DNA of 64,000 nt, taken from NCBI RefSeq assembly GCF_006442315.1, contig NZ_VFVY01000014.1:62001-126000 (forward strand). Reading direction: 5' to 3'. The number at the start of each line of letters is the position of its first letter. Position 1 is the first letter of the stretch. A program made the translations under genes and the position numbers. The notes below the pieces were generated by a model, which saw nothing but the letters and a program-made list of their open reading frames with translations, made no database searches and was not told the DNA's origin. Below, one piece after another: positions 1 to 7,326 of the stretch. This DNA is from Mesorhizobium sp. B2-3-4. GTDB taxonomy: Bacteria > Pseudomonadota > Alphaproteobacteria > Rhizobiales > Rhizobiaceae.

Positions 1-1100
1 TACATAATCTCGGTCTTGGCGATGTGTATGCCGAACCCTTCCAAGCCGACATAATGGCGTTCGCGCGAGGCGATCAGATTGATCGAGGAGATGCCGAGAT
101 CTTTCAGGATCTGGGCCCCAAGGCCGATCTCGCGCCATTCGCTCTCGCGCCGGCGCGCCTCTTCATGGTCCTCGCGGTCGCCCGACTGCGGACGCTTGCG
201 CTCCTGGTGGGCGACGCCGACCGAGCCTTCCCTGAGATAGACGATGACGCCGCGCTTGCGCTCGCCCATCGCCTTCATGATGGCGTCCAGCCGGTGGCTG
301 GTGCCGAACACATCGGTTACCACATCCTCGGAATGCAGCCGGACCGGCACGTCCTCGCCGTCGCGGATATCGCCGAAGACGACGGCGACGTGGTGCATCG
401 TGTCCCATGGCAGCGTGTAGGTGAAAACCTGCGCCTTGCCGCCCAGCGTGTCGATTTCGGAGCAGGCTACACGCTCGACCAGCGTTTCCTTGCGCTGCCG
501 GTAGGCGATGAGATCGGCGACCGAAACCTGCTTCAGACCATGCTCTTCGGCGAAAGCCTGCACCTGCGGACCGCGCTTGACGGTGCCGTCGTCATTGACC
601 AGTTCAGAAATGACGCCGATCGGCGGCAGTCCGGCGAGCTTGCAAAGATCGACCGCCGCCTCGGTATGGCCCGAGCGCATCAAGACGCCGCCTTCGCGCG
701 CGATGAGCGGGAAGATGTGACCGGGGCGGACGAAGTCGGAGGCGCCGACATTGCCGTTGGCCAGATTGCGCACGGTCAGCGTGCGGTCGTCGGCCGAAAT
801 GCCCGTTGTCGTGCCGTGCTTGAAGTCGACGCTGACGGTGAAGGCGGTGGTGTGCGCGGAATCATTGTCGGCGACCATCGGCGCAAGGTTGAGGCGCTTG
901 GCCTCCTCGCGCGGCATCGGCGTGCAGACGATGCCCGACGTGTTGCGGATGATGAAAGCCATCTTCTCCGGCGTGCAATGGACGGCGGCAACGATCAGGT
1001 CGCCCTCGTTCTCACGCCCGTCATCGTCCATGACGACGACGATCTCGCCGCGCTCAAAGGCGCGGATGGCTTCGACGATCTTCTTCTGGTCGTAAGGCAT
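1..1100 (-). CDS. ribB: 3,4-dihydroxy-2-butanone 4-phosphate synthase with degenerate GTP cyclohydrolase II domain (partial, runs off left edge)
   Basis: Makes the four-carbon riboflavin precursor from ribulose 5-phosphate. The frame opens at ATG 1100 and is still open at the window edge, giving 366 visible codons. The N-terminal half is RibB: the acidic motif MDDDGRENEGD lies at residues 24-34 and a GHTEAAVD motif follows. The C-terminal half keeps the GTP cyclohydrolase II register (RLHSED, DVFG, RGVIVYLR) but lacks the zinc cysteines: the usual CxxGD reads DVVTD and the usual CDC region reads TSHRLD. It therefore probably has RibB activity only, as in RibBX-type proteins. It follows aroC on the same strand after 77 bp. 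The 3' end and stop codon are not visible. Confidence 0.93.
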   Translation of the reverse strand, partial: MPYDQKKIVEAIRAFERGEIVVVMDDDGRENEGDLIVAAVHCTPEKMAFIIRNTSGIVCTPMPREEAKRLNLAPMVADNDSAHTTAFTVSVDFKHGTTTGISADDRTLTVRNLANGNVGASDFVRPGHIFPLIAREGGVLMRSGHTEAAVDLCKLAGLPPIGVISELVNDDGTVKRGPQVQAFAEEHGLKQVSVADLIAYRQRKETLVERVACSEIDTLGGKAQVFTYTLPWDTMHHVAVVFGDIRDGEDVPVRLHSEDVVTDVFGTSHRLDAIMKAMGERKRGVIVYLREGSVGVAHQERKRPQSGDREDHEEARRRESEWREIGLGAQILKDLGISSINLIASRERHYVGLEGFGIHIAKTEIM

Positions 1101-1122
1101 GGGAGTGCTCGCTTCGCTCGCA

Positions 1123-1199
1123 GGAATAGGGAGTAGGTCAGTAGGGAAAAGAAAGGCTGTCTCGGGCGGCCTACTGCCTATTCCCTACTGCCTATTCCC
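1123..1199. repeat. imperfect inverted repeat with an internal tandem repeat between aroC and ribB
   Basis: The left arm (1123-1146) is roughly complementary to the right arm (1171-1199), whose core TACTGCCTATTCCC occurs twice in tandem. The right arm covers the last codons of aroC (ending GIGSRE), so the repeat has extended the reading frame. It could fold in the aroC-ribB transcript. It looks like an inserted intergenic repeat. Confidence 0.6.
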
Positions 1200-2293
1200 T
1201 TCCCCGTCTGTCCTCGATGCCGCAGATAATGATCTGCGATCGCGCAGGCGACCATGGCCTCGCCGATCGGCACGGCGCGGATGCCGACGCAGGGGTCGTG
1301 GCGGCCCTTGGTCATCACCTCGACATCGTGGCCGTCCTTGTCGATCGACTTTCGCGGCGTCAGGATCGACGAGGTCGGCTTGACGGCAAAGCGCGCGACG
1401 ATCTCCTGGCCGGTCGAAATGCCGCCAAGGATGCCGCCGGCATTGTTGGACAGGAACACGGGTCTGCCGTCATTGCCCATGCGCATCTCGTCGGCGTTCT
1501 GTTCGCCGGTGATGCGGGCGGCCTCGAAACCATTGCCGATCTCGACGCCCTTGACCGCGTTGATGGACATCAGGCCGGAGGCGATATCCTGATCGAGCTT
1601 GGCATAGATCGGCGCGCCGAGACCCGGCGGTACGCCGTCGGCGACGATCTCTATGACCGCGCCGACCGAAGAGCCCGCCTTGCGGATGCCATCTAGATAC
1701 TGCGTGAAGATTGGAACCGATGTGGGGTCGGGAGTGAAGAACGGGTTCTCGGCGTCGCCGATGAAGTTCCAGTTCCAATTGGCGCGATCGATCGATTTCT
1801 CGCCCATCGAGACCAGCGCGCCGCGTACCACCATGCCTGGGACGACCTTGCGGGCAAGCGCCCCGGCGGCCACGCGCGCCGCCGTCTCGCGCGCCGAGGA
1901 GCGACCGCCGCCGCGATAGTCGCGTATGCCGTATTTGACGTCATAGGTGTAATCGGCATGACCCGGCCGGAACTGGCGGGCGATTTCGCCATAATCCTTC
2001 GAACGCTGGTCGACATTCTCGATCAGCATCGAAACCGGCGTGCCGGTGGTGATCATGGTCACGCCGTCCTCGTCGAACACGAAGCCGGACAAGACCTTCA
2101 CTTCGTCGGGTTCGCGCCGTTGGGTGACGAAGCGCGACTGGCCCGGCCGGCGCTTGTCGAGTTCGGCCTGGATTTCGTCGCGCGTGAAGCGGATGCCCGG
2201 CGGGCAGCCGTCGACAACGCAGCCCAGTGCCGCTCCGTGGCTTTCGCCCCATGTGGTGACGCGGAAAAGATGGCCGAACGTGTTGTGAGACAT
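1178..2293 (-). CDS. aroC: chorismate synthase
   Basis: Catalyses the last step of the shikimate pathway, converting 5-enolpyruvylshikimate 3-phosphate to chorismate with reduced FMN. The 371-residue protein begins MSHNTFGHLFRVTTWGESHG, the family's N-terminal signature, and has the RGGGRSSARETAARVAAGA motif in the middle, so it is full length. The last few residues are encoded by an intergenic-type repeat and may be strain-specific. The ATG at 2293 fits the conserved N-terminus. ribB follows 77 bp downstream on the same strand, so the two may be co-transcribed. The 180 bp upstream holds no other gene. Confidence 0.97.
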   Translation of the reverse strand: MSHNTFGHLFRVTTWGESHGAALGCVVDGCPPGIRFTRDEIQAELDKRRPGQSRFVTQRREPDEVKVLSGFVFDEDGVTMITTGTPVSMLIENVDQRSKDYGEIARQFRPGHADYTYDVKYGIRDYRGGGRSSARETAARVAAGALARKVVPGMVVRGALVSMGEKSIDRANWNWNFIGDAENPFFTPDPTSVPIFTQYLDGIRKAGSSVGAVIEIVADGVPPGLGAPIYAKLDQDIASGLMSINAVKGVEIGNGFEAARITGEQNADEMRMGNDGRPVFLSNNAGGILGGISTGQEIVARFAVKPTSSILTPRKSIDKDGHDVEVMTKGRHDPCVGIRAVPIGEAMVACAIADHYLRHRGQTGKGIGSRE

Positions 2294-2478
2294 GCAAAAG
2301 CGCCCTGCCCGGCATTCGAGCCGGCTGAAGCCAGCCTTCTATTGGCGTTTTCCACAGTGGTCAAACTGTCATCCCCGACGTTTAAGTTTTGACACATTCG
2401 GCTGGTTTCTGCTTTCTTCCATTCGCCGTTGAGGATCCGCCGCCACCCAAGCCGGCGCAATGACCAAAGAGGACGATG

Positions 2479-2739
2479 ATGCGTACCCTGATTGGCGCTG
2501 TTGCCGCCACCCTGCTGCTTACCACCGCCGCTCTTGCCGGCCAGACCGAGGGCCTGATCAAGAAGATCGACAAGGATGCCCTGACGCTGACGCTGGACGA
2601 CGGCAAATCCTACAAGCTGAACGCCGAGACCGATCTCGACTCGCTGAAGCCGGGCATGGACATCGTTATCGCCTATGACGTGACCAATGGCGAAAACGTC
2701 ATCACCGATATGCAGTTGCCGGACAGCGACACGAACTGA
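2479..2739 (+). CDS. DUF1344 small exported protein
   Basis: A protein of 86 residues (87 if the ATG at 2476 is used). A signal peptide (LIGAVAATLLLTTAALA) precedes a short mature domain with the pattern GLIKKIDKDALTLTLDDGK and ends in NVITDMQLPDSDTN. This matches the DUF1344 family of small periplasmic proteins in rhizobia; its function is unknown. AAGAGGA at 2467-2473 sits closer to ideal spacing for ATG 2479 than for ATG 2476. It stands alone, divergent from aroC, and ends at a strong bidirectional hairpin shared with the convergent phosphatase gene. Confidence 0.85.
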   Translation: MRTLIGAVAATLLLTTAALAGQTEGLIKKIDKDALTLTLDDGKSYKLNAETDLDSLKPGMDIVIAYDVTNGENVITDMQLPDSDTN

Positions 2740-2756
2740 CGCCCCGAATTGCACCA

Positions 2757-2797
2757 ATGCCGAGAGCGCTCAGTCAAGCACTGAGCGCTCTCGGCAT
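2757..2797. terminator. bidirectional hairpin terminator
   Basis: A perfect 18-bp inverted repeat (arms 2757-2774 and 2780-2797, 5-nt loop) lies between the convergent DUF1344 and histidine phosphatase genes. There is only a short T-rich tail on the plus side (ATATTTG). Position and symmetry support a shared terminator. Confidence 0.8.
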
Positions 2798-2817
2798 ATT
2801 TGCCCGGGCTGAACGAC

Positions 2818-3405
2818 CTAGAGCCACTCCAGGCTGTTGCCTTCGAGCTTGAGCACGCGGTCCTGCGGCACTTCCAGGTTCGCGGCCTGGTCCTGCGGCA
2901 TGCCGAGCACGAAGCGGAACAGGGTGCGAATGACCCCGCCATGGGTGACGCAGACCGCTTTGCGTTTCAGGTGATCGAAGCTCGGCTTCACCCGTTCGAG
3001 CAGCATCTGGTAGCTCTCGGCGCCGTCGCCGGGTGGTTGAAAATTCCATTTGTCCAGGGCGCGCGAACGGCTGGCGCCCGGCGACTGCCGCTCGAGTTCG
3101 GCGAAGGTAAAGCTCTGCCAGTCGCCGAAATTGACCTCGATGAGCCTGACATCGGTTCGATAGGCACAGGGGTCGAGCTTCATGGCGGCGCGGATGCGCT
3201 CCATAGTCTCGCGCGTGCGTCTCATCGGACTGGCGACGAAATCGAAATCCTCGGGATCGGGGACCAGCCCGGCCAGAAGTCGTCCGTTCGCGGTGGCCTG
3301 CTCGCGCCCAAGCACGTTGAGGTCGGTATCGGCCTGCCCCTGGAGGCGGAACTCGGCATTCCACGCCGTCTGGCCGTGGCGCACGATGTAGACGAGCGGG
3401 TACAT
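2818..3405 (-). CDS. histidine phosphatase family protein
   Basis: A cytoplasmic phosphoglycerate-mutase-like phosphatase of 195 residues. The catalytic RHG lies at residues 9-11 (YIVRHGQTAWN) and the second histidine motif VTHGG is near the C-terminus. FRLQGQADTDLNVLGREQA after the RHG is typical of the broad-specificity branch. The substrate cannot be told from sequence. It lies 46 bp downstream of fabI on the same strand and may be in the fabI transcript. It ends at the 18-bp hairpin. Confidence 0.9.
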   Translation of the reverse strand: MYPLVYIVRHGQTAWNAEFRLQGQADTDLNVLGREQATANGRLLAGLVPDPEDFDFVASPMRRTRETMERIRAAMKLDPCAYRTDVRLIEVNFGDWQSFTFAELERQSPGASRSRALDKWNFQPPGDGAESYQMLLERVKPSFDHLKRKAVCVTHGGVIRTLFRFVLGMPQDQAANLEVPQDRVLKLEGNSLEWL

Positions 3406-3451
3406 CAGGTCTTCCCGTGGGCTGGCCAGGTCAGGCGGAAAGGCGGATGCC

Positions 3452-4270
3452 TTATTCCTTGATGGTGGAAATGTCGGGCGCGTCGACCGCCTTCATGCCG
3501 ACCACATGATAGCCGGAATCGACATGGTGCACCTCGCCGGTGACGCCGCGCGACAGGTCCGACAAGAAATAGACGCCGGAATCGCCGACTTCCTCCTGGG
3601 TGACCGTCTGCTTCAGCGGCGAATTGTATTCGTTCCACTTCAGGATGTAGCGGAAATCGCCGATGCCGGAGGCGGCGAGCGTCTTGATCGGGCCGGCCGA
3701 GATGGCGTTGACGCGGATCTTCTTGGCGCCGAGGTCGACGGCCAGATAGCGTACGCTGGCCTCGAGCGCCGCCTTGGCGACGCCCATGACGTTGTAGTGC
3801 GGCATCACCTTCTCGGCGCCGTAATAGGTCAGCGTCAGCAGCGAGCCGCCATCGGTCATCAGCGCTTCGGCGCGCTTGGCGATGGTGGTGAAGGAATAGA
3901 CCGAAATGTCCATGGTGCGCAGGAAATTGTCGCGCGTCGTCTCGACATAGCGGCCGGTCAGCTCGTCCTTGTCGGAAAAGGCGATGGCGTGGACGAGGAA
4001 GTCCAGCTTGCCCCAATGTTTGGCGACGTTGGCGAAGACCTCATCCAGGCTTGCCGGATCGGTGACATCGCAATGGCCGGCGACATAGGCGCCCAGTTCC
4101 GCCGCCAACGGTTCGACACGCTTCTTGAACGCCTCGCCCTGATAGGTCAGCGCGATCTCGCCGCCATGGTCGACGCACGCCTTGGCGATGCCGAAGGCGA
4201 TCGACCTGTTGTTCGCGACGCCAAGTATCAGGCCGCGCTTGCCGGCCATCAGGCCCTGTCCACCCGCCAT
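3452..4270 (-). CDS. fabI: enoyl-[acyl-carrier-protein] reductase (NADH), FabI type
   Basis: Reduces trans-2-enoyl-ACP in the last step of each fatty acid elongation cycle. The 272-residue short-chain dehydrogenase-like protein has the FabI cofactor motif GVANNRSIAFGIAK (residues 17-30) and the catalytic Tyr-x6-Lys pair at Y159/K166 (YNVMGVAK). ATG 4270 has GGAGAG about 8 nt upstream; an internal ATG eight codons in is a less likely start. It lies between a J-protein gene upstream and a histidine phosphatase downstream, all on the minus strand. A 7-bp inverted repeat (4277-4283/4303-4309) sits in its leader. Confidence 0.96.
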   Translation of the reverse strand: MAGGQGLMAGKRGLILGVANNRSIAFGIAKACVDHGGEIALTYQGEAFKKRVEPLAAELGAYVAGHCDVTDPASLDEVFANVAKHWGKLDFLVHAIAFSDKDELTGRYVETTRDNFLRTMDISVYSFTTIAKRAEALMTDGGSLLTLTYYGAEKVMPHYNVMGVAKAALEASVRYLAVDLGAKKIRVNAISAGPIKTLAASGIGDFRYILKWNEYNSPLKQTVTQEEVGDSGVYFLSDLSRGVTGEVHHVDSGYHVVGMKAVDAPDISTIKE

Positions 4271-4377
4271 GTGCGTGCTCTCCGCAAGAATATATGCTTT
4301 GTGGAGAGCCCTATCGCACAGGCACAGTGCCCCTTCAAGCGCTCAAACCGGACAGTTCGGGGGACAAAAGCCCTCGA

Positions 4378-5310
4378 TCAGCCTTTTTGGCCGCGCAACA
4401 TTGCTTCGAGAGCATTGTCGCCGCCTTCGGGCAACATGATGCGCACATGGGCGTAGAGATCGCCGTGACCTCCGGCTTTTTCCGGCAGGCCCCTGCCTTT
4501 CAGGCGCAGCACCTTGTCCGAACTGGACCATGCGGGAATATTGAGCGCGAGCCGACCGGTCGGCGTTTCCACCGGCACCTTGGCCCCCAGCACCGCGTCC
4601 GCCAGCGATACCGGCAGATCGGCATGCAGGTCGCGGCCCTCGATGCGGTAGCGCGAATGCCGGCGGATATGGATCTTGACCAGCGCGTCGCCTGGCTGGC
4701 CCGGCCCCTGCTCGCCCTGCCCTTTCAGCCGGATTGTCTGGCCATCCTCGACAAAGGCCGGCAGCTTGACGGCCACCTTGCGGCCGTCAGGGAACATTGC
4801 CGTCACTTTCTCGGCATTGGCCGCTTCCTCGATGGTGATGTCGAGCGTCACGTTGAGATCGGCCGCCGTCGCCGGCTGGCGACGGTCACCCTGGCCTGGA
4901 CCGCGTGCGCCGGAGAAAGCGTCGCCGAAAATCTGGCTGAAGATGTCGCTGTTGCCGTCGAACGGATCACCACCGGGGCGGCCCGAGCGGAACTCGAATC
5001 GCGAGCCGCCGGCGCCCTGCTGCTGCCGGCGAAACCCGGCAAAGGGATCGCCACCGCCGGCGGCGCCCTCAAAGCCCTGGAATCGCGGTTTGCCGTCGGC
5101 GTCGATCTCGCCGCGATCGAAAGCCGCGCGGCTCTTTTCGTCGCCGACGATCTCATAGGCCTGGTTGGCCGCGGCAAAACGATCCTTCGCCTTGGGATCA
5201 TTCGGATTCTGGTCCGGATGATGTTTCTTGGCGAGTTTCCGGTATGCCGATTTTATGTCCTTGGCCGATGCGTTCTTTGCAACGCCCAGAACCTCATACG
5301 GGTCGCGCAT
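4378..5310 (-). CDS. DnaJ C-terminal domain protein, CbpA-like (type II Hsp40)
   Basis: A co-chaperone that stimulates DnaK ATPase. The 310 residues begin with a J domain whose HPD motif is at residues 31-33 (KKHHPDQN). A Gly/Phe-rich linker rich in GGG and FRRQQQG follows (about 80-140), then two DnaJ C-terminal beta-sandwich domains. There are no CxxCxGxG zinc repeats, so it is CbpA-type and not DnaJ proper. It lies 107 bp upstream of fabI on the same strand. The only annotation doubt is whether it is the sole CbpA in the genome. Confidence 0.92.
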   Translation of the reverse strand: MRDPYEVLGVAKNASAKDIKSAYRKLAKKHHPDQNPNDPKAKDRFAAANQAYEIVGDEKSRAAFDRGEIDADGKPRFQGFEGAAGGGDPFAGFRRQQQGAGGSRFEFRSGRPGGDPFDGNSDIFSQIFGDAFSGARGPGQGDRRQPATAADLNVTLDITIEEAANAEKVTAMFPDGRKVAVKLPAFVEDGQTIRLKGQGEQGPGQPGDALVKIHIRRHSRYRIEGRDLHADLPVSLADAVLGAKVPVETPTGRLALNIPAWSSSDKVLRLKGRGLPEKAGGHGDLYAHVRIMLPEGGDNALEAMLRGQKG

Positions 5311-5410
5311 GCGTCCTGCCCTGGAGATGAGTTGAGTCCATACTTGCCTCCTATATGCGCTCGCATAGGAAGAAATTCCAGTAGCGGACCATCATATCAA
5401 AAGCGGAAAA

Positions 5411-5872
5411 TCAGAGCGCCTTGAAGCCCTGCATGCGCCAGCCGCCTGCGCTGGCCAGGCACAGTTCGCCCTCGAACATGGCCACGCCGTCAAAGCTCTC
5501 GCGCGACGCCTTGAAGCGGCGGCATGTCTGGCCGCTGTCCTTCAATTCGGCCAGTTCGGTGATGGAACCGCGCGAGCCGGTGCCGGCATTCGCCCAGGGC
5601 ACGGCCTGGCCGCCGAGTTGCTCGATGTCGGCGGAGGAGACGGCATTGCCGATCGTGGTCTGATCGGAGTCGCGGTCCGAATCGGCGGGCTTGGCCGAAG
5701 CCGAAGTGCTGGAGGTCAGGATCGAGCGGTCGACCTCTGCTTTTTCCAGGCTGAAACCGCCCGCTCCGCAGGCCGCGAGCGGCAGGGCGGCCAACACGAT
5801 CATCGCTTTCGCGCTGGCCGAAGCGATAACGCTCCATTGCCTGCTGTCAAAGGCTTGCGCGATACGCGACAA
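5411..5872 (-). CDS. putative lipoprotein, 17-kDa surface antigen-like
   Basis: A 153-residue exported protein. The frame stays open into pdxH, but a TTG at 5872 preceded by AAAGGGGGA at good spacing gives a sensible start just outside that gene. A hydrophobic stretch ends in the lipobox LAAC (ALPLAACG), so the mature protein should begin at that cysteine. The C-terminal part (SGQTCRRFKASRESFDGVAMFEGELC) resembles the RT0821/Lpp0805 surface-protein domain. The role is unknown. It is divergent from pdxH with only 58 bp between the start codons, so promoters must overlap. Confidence 0.75.
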   Translation of the reverse strand: MSRIAQAFDSRQWSVIASASAKAMIVLAALPLAACGAGGFSLEKAEVDRSILTSSTSASAKPADSDRDSDQTTIGNAVSSADIEQLGGQAVPWANAGTGSRGSITELAELKDSGQTCRRFKASRESFDGVAMFEGELCLASAGGWRMQGFKAL

Positions 5873-5930
5873 TCGGCAATCCCCCTTTGCCCGGCAAAAA
5901 TCCGGGTTTCGTGACAATTTGAGAAAAACT

Positions 5931-6548
5931 ATGAGTGATGCAGAGTTAACAAGCAGTGACTTTACCGAGGCCGCGGAACCGTTTCGCCTCTTTGCCGCAT
6001 GGCTGGACGACGCCACCAAGAGTGAAATCAACGATGCCAACGGCGTCGCGCTGGCGACCGTCGATGCCGAGGGCATGCCGGACGTACGGATGGTGCTGCT
6101 CAAGGGGTTCGATGAAAGCGGCTTTGTGTTCTACACGAATTTCGAGAGCGCCAAGGGCCAGGAAATTCTTGGCAGCATGAAGGCGGCCATGTGTTTCCAC
6201 TGGAAGTCGCTGCGCCGCCAGGTGCGCATTCGCGGTCCGGTCGAGATCGTCAGCGACGCCGAAGCCGACGCCTATTACGCGACACGCCCGCGTGGCAGCC
6301 GTATCGGCGCCTGGGCCTCGAAACAGTCTCGACCGCTGGAGAGCCGCTTCGCACTGGAGAAGGCCGTCGCCGAATATACGGCCCGTCATGCAATCGGCGA
6401 AATCCCGAGGCCAAAGCACTGGTCCGGGTTCCGCATCGTACCGAAGACGATCGAGTTCTGGCACGACAGGCCATTCCGCCTGCATGATCGCGTCGTCTTT
6501 TCACGCAACGCCACCGGCGGGTGGGACAAGGCGAGGCTTTATCCCTGA
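5931..6548 (+). CDS. pdxH: pyridoxamine 5'-phosphate oxidase
   Basis: An FMN enzyme that oxidises pyridoxine or pyridoxamine 5'-phosphate to pyridoxal 5'-phosphate. The 205-residue frame from ATG 5931 carries MVLLKGFDESGFVFYTNFES (FMN and substrate contacts), the RIRGPVEIVSD strand, and the C-terminal WHDRPFRLHDR segment that completes the active site. The frame is open further upstream, but only from 5931 does it match the family's N-terminus, and it is divergent from the lipoprotein gene there. Stand-alone gene. Confidence 0.95.
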   Translation: MSDAELTSSDFTEAAEPFRLFAAWLDDATKSEINDANGVALATVDAEGMPDVRMVLLKGFDESGFVFYTNFESAKGQEILGSMKAAMCFHWKSLRRQVRIRGPVEIVSDAEADAYYATRPRGSRIGAWASKQSRPLESRFALEKAVAEYTARHAIGEIPRPKHWSGFRIVPKTIEFWHDRPFRLHDRVVFSRNATGGWDKARLYP

Positions 6549-6555
6549 AAAGGGC

Positions 6556-7308
6556 TCAGCTCTTTTTCCTGGTCATGAAGGCCGTGAGCGCGGCGCGCGC
6601 TTCGTCGGATTTCAGCCGCTCACGGAAATGCTCGCTTTCGACGCCGATGCGCGCGACCAGGTCGTCGCGCGAGCCGCGCATGAGATCGCGCGCGATCCTC
6701 AGCGCCTGAGGCGGCTTGGCCGCGATCTGGCCGGCGGCCGCCAGCACCGAGGCCTCCAGGGCGCCTTCCTCGACCACTTCGTAGATGAGCCCGGCGGCCT
6801 TGGCGCGCTCCGCCGAGAAGCCCTCGCCGAGACCGAGCAGCGCGAACGCCCCTTGCTGGCCCAGAATGCGCGGCGCCAAAAGGCTCGATCCCGCCTCCGG
6901 CACCAGGCCGAGGTCGACGAAAGGCGTGCGGAACACGGTGCGCGGCGTGGCGAAGGTCAGGTCGCAATGCAGGTTGATTGTCGTGCCGATGCCCACCGCG
7001 ATGCCGTCGACGCCGGAGACAACAGGTTTTTCGACCCTGGCCAGCGCCATCAGGAAATCCCAGACTTCGGTGCCGCCCTCGCCGCCGGTGGCGATGACCA
7101 TGAAGTCGGCAAGGTCGTTGCCGGAAGAGAAGGCACCGGGCACGCCAAGAAATACATGGACGCGCACCGCTGGATCGGCGTCGCCTTCGGCAAGGGCCGC
7201 CGACATCCTGGCATACATGGCGCGCGTCAACGCGTTCTTCTTGTCGGGACGGTTGATGCGGATGATCTGGATGGCGCCCTGGCGCTCGACGAGAATGTGG
7301 TCTGTCAC
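6556..7308 (-). CDS. enoyl-CoA hydratase/isomerase family protein
   Basis: A crotonase-fold enzyme of 250 residues, probably acting in fatty or branched acyl-CoA oxidation. NRPDKKNAL (19-27) and the oxyanion loop segment AFSSGNDLADF are present. Of the two glutamates of true hydratases only the second is seen (E138 in LVPEAGSS); the first position lies in GIAVGIGTTINL and is not acidic, which fits the isomerase-like branch. The start is GTG 7308 with GGGGAAA ahead. It lies 18 bp downstream of the acyl-CoA dehydrogenase on the same strand, so the two form an operon. Confidence 0.88.
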   Translation of the reverse strand: MTDHILVERQGAIQIIRINRPDKKNALTRAMYARMSAALAEGDADPAVRVHVFLGVPGAFSSGNDLADFMVIATGGEGGTEVWDFLMALARVEKPVVSGVDGIAVGIGTTINLHCDLTFATPRTVFRTPFVDLGLVPEAGSSLLAPRILGQQGAFALLGLGEGFSAERAKAAGLIYEVVEEGALEASVLAAAGQIAAKPPQALRIARDLMRGSRDDLVARIGVESEHFRERLKSDEARAALTAFMTRKKS

Positions 7309-7326
7309 AGTTTTCCCCAGTGGCTG

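Noticed and set aside
5350..5369. Hairpin upstream of the J-protein gene (CCTATATGCG / CGCATAGG) as a heat-shock CIRCE element
   Set aside because: The arms are shorter and different from the CIRCE consensus, and the pairing is imperfect.
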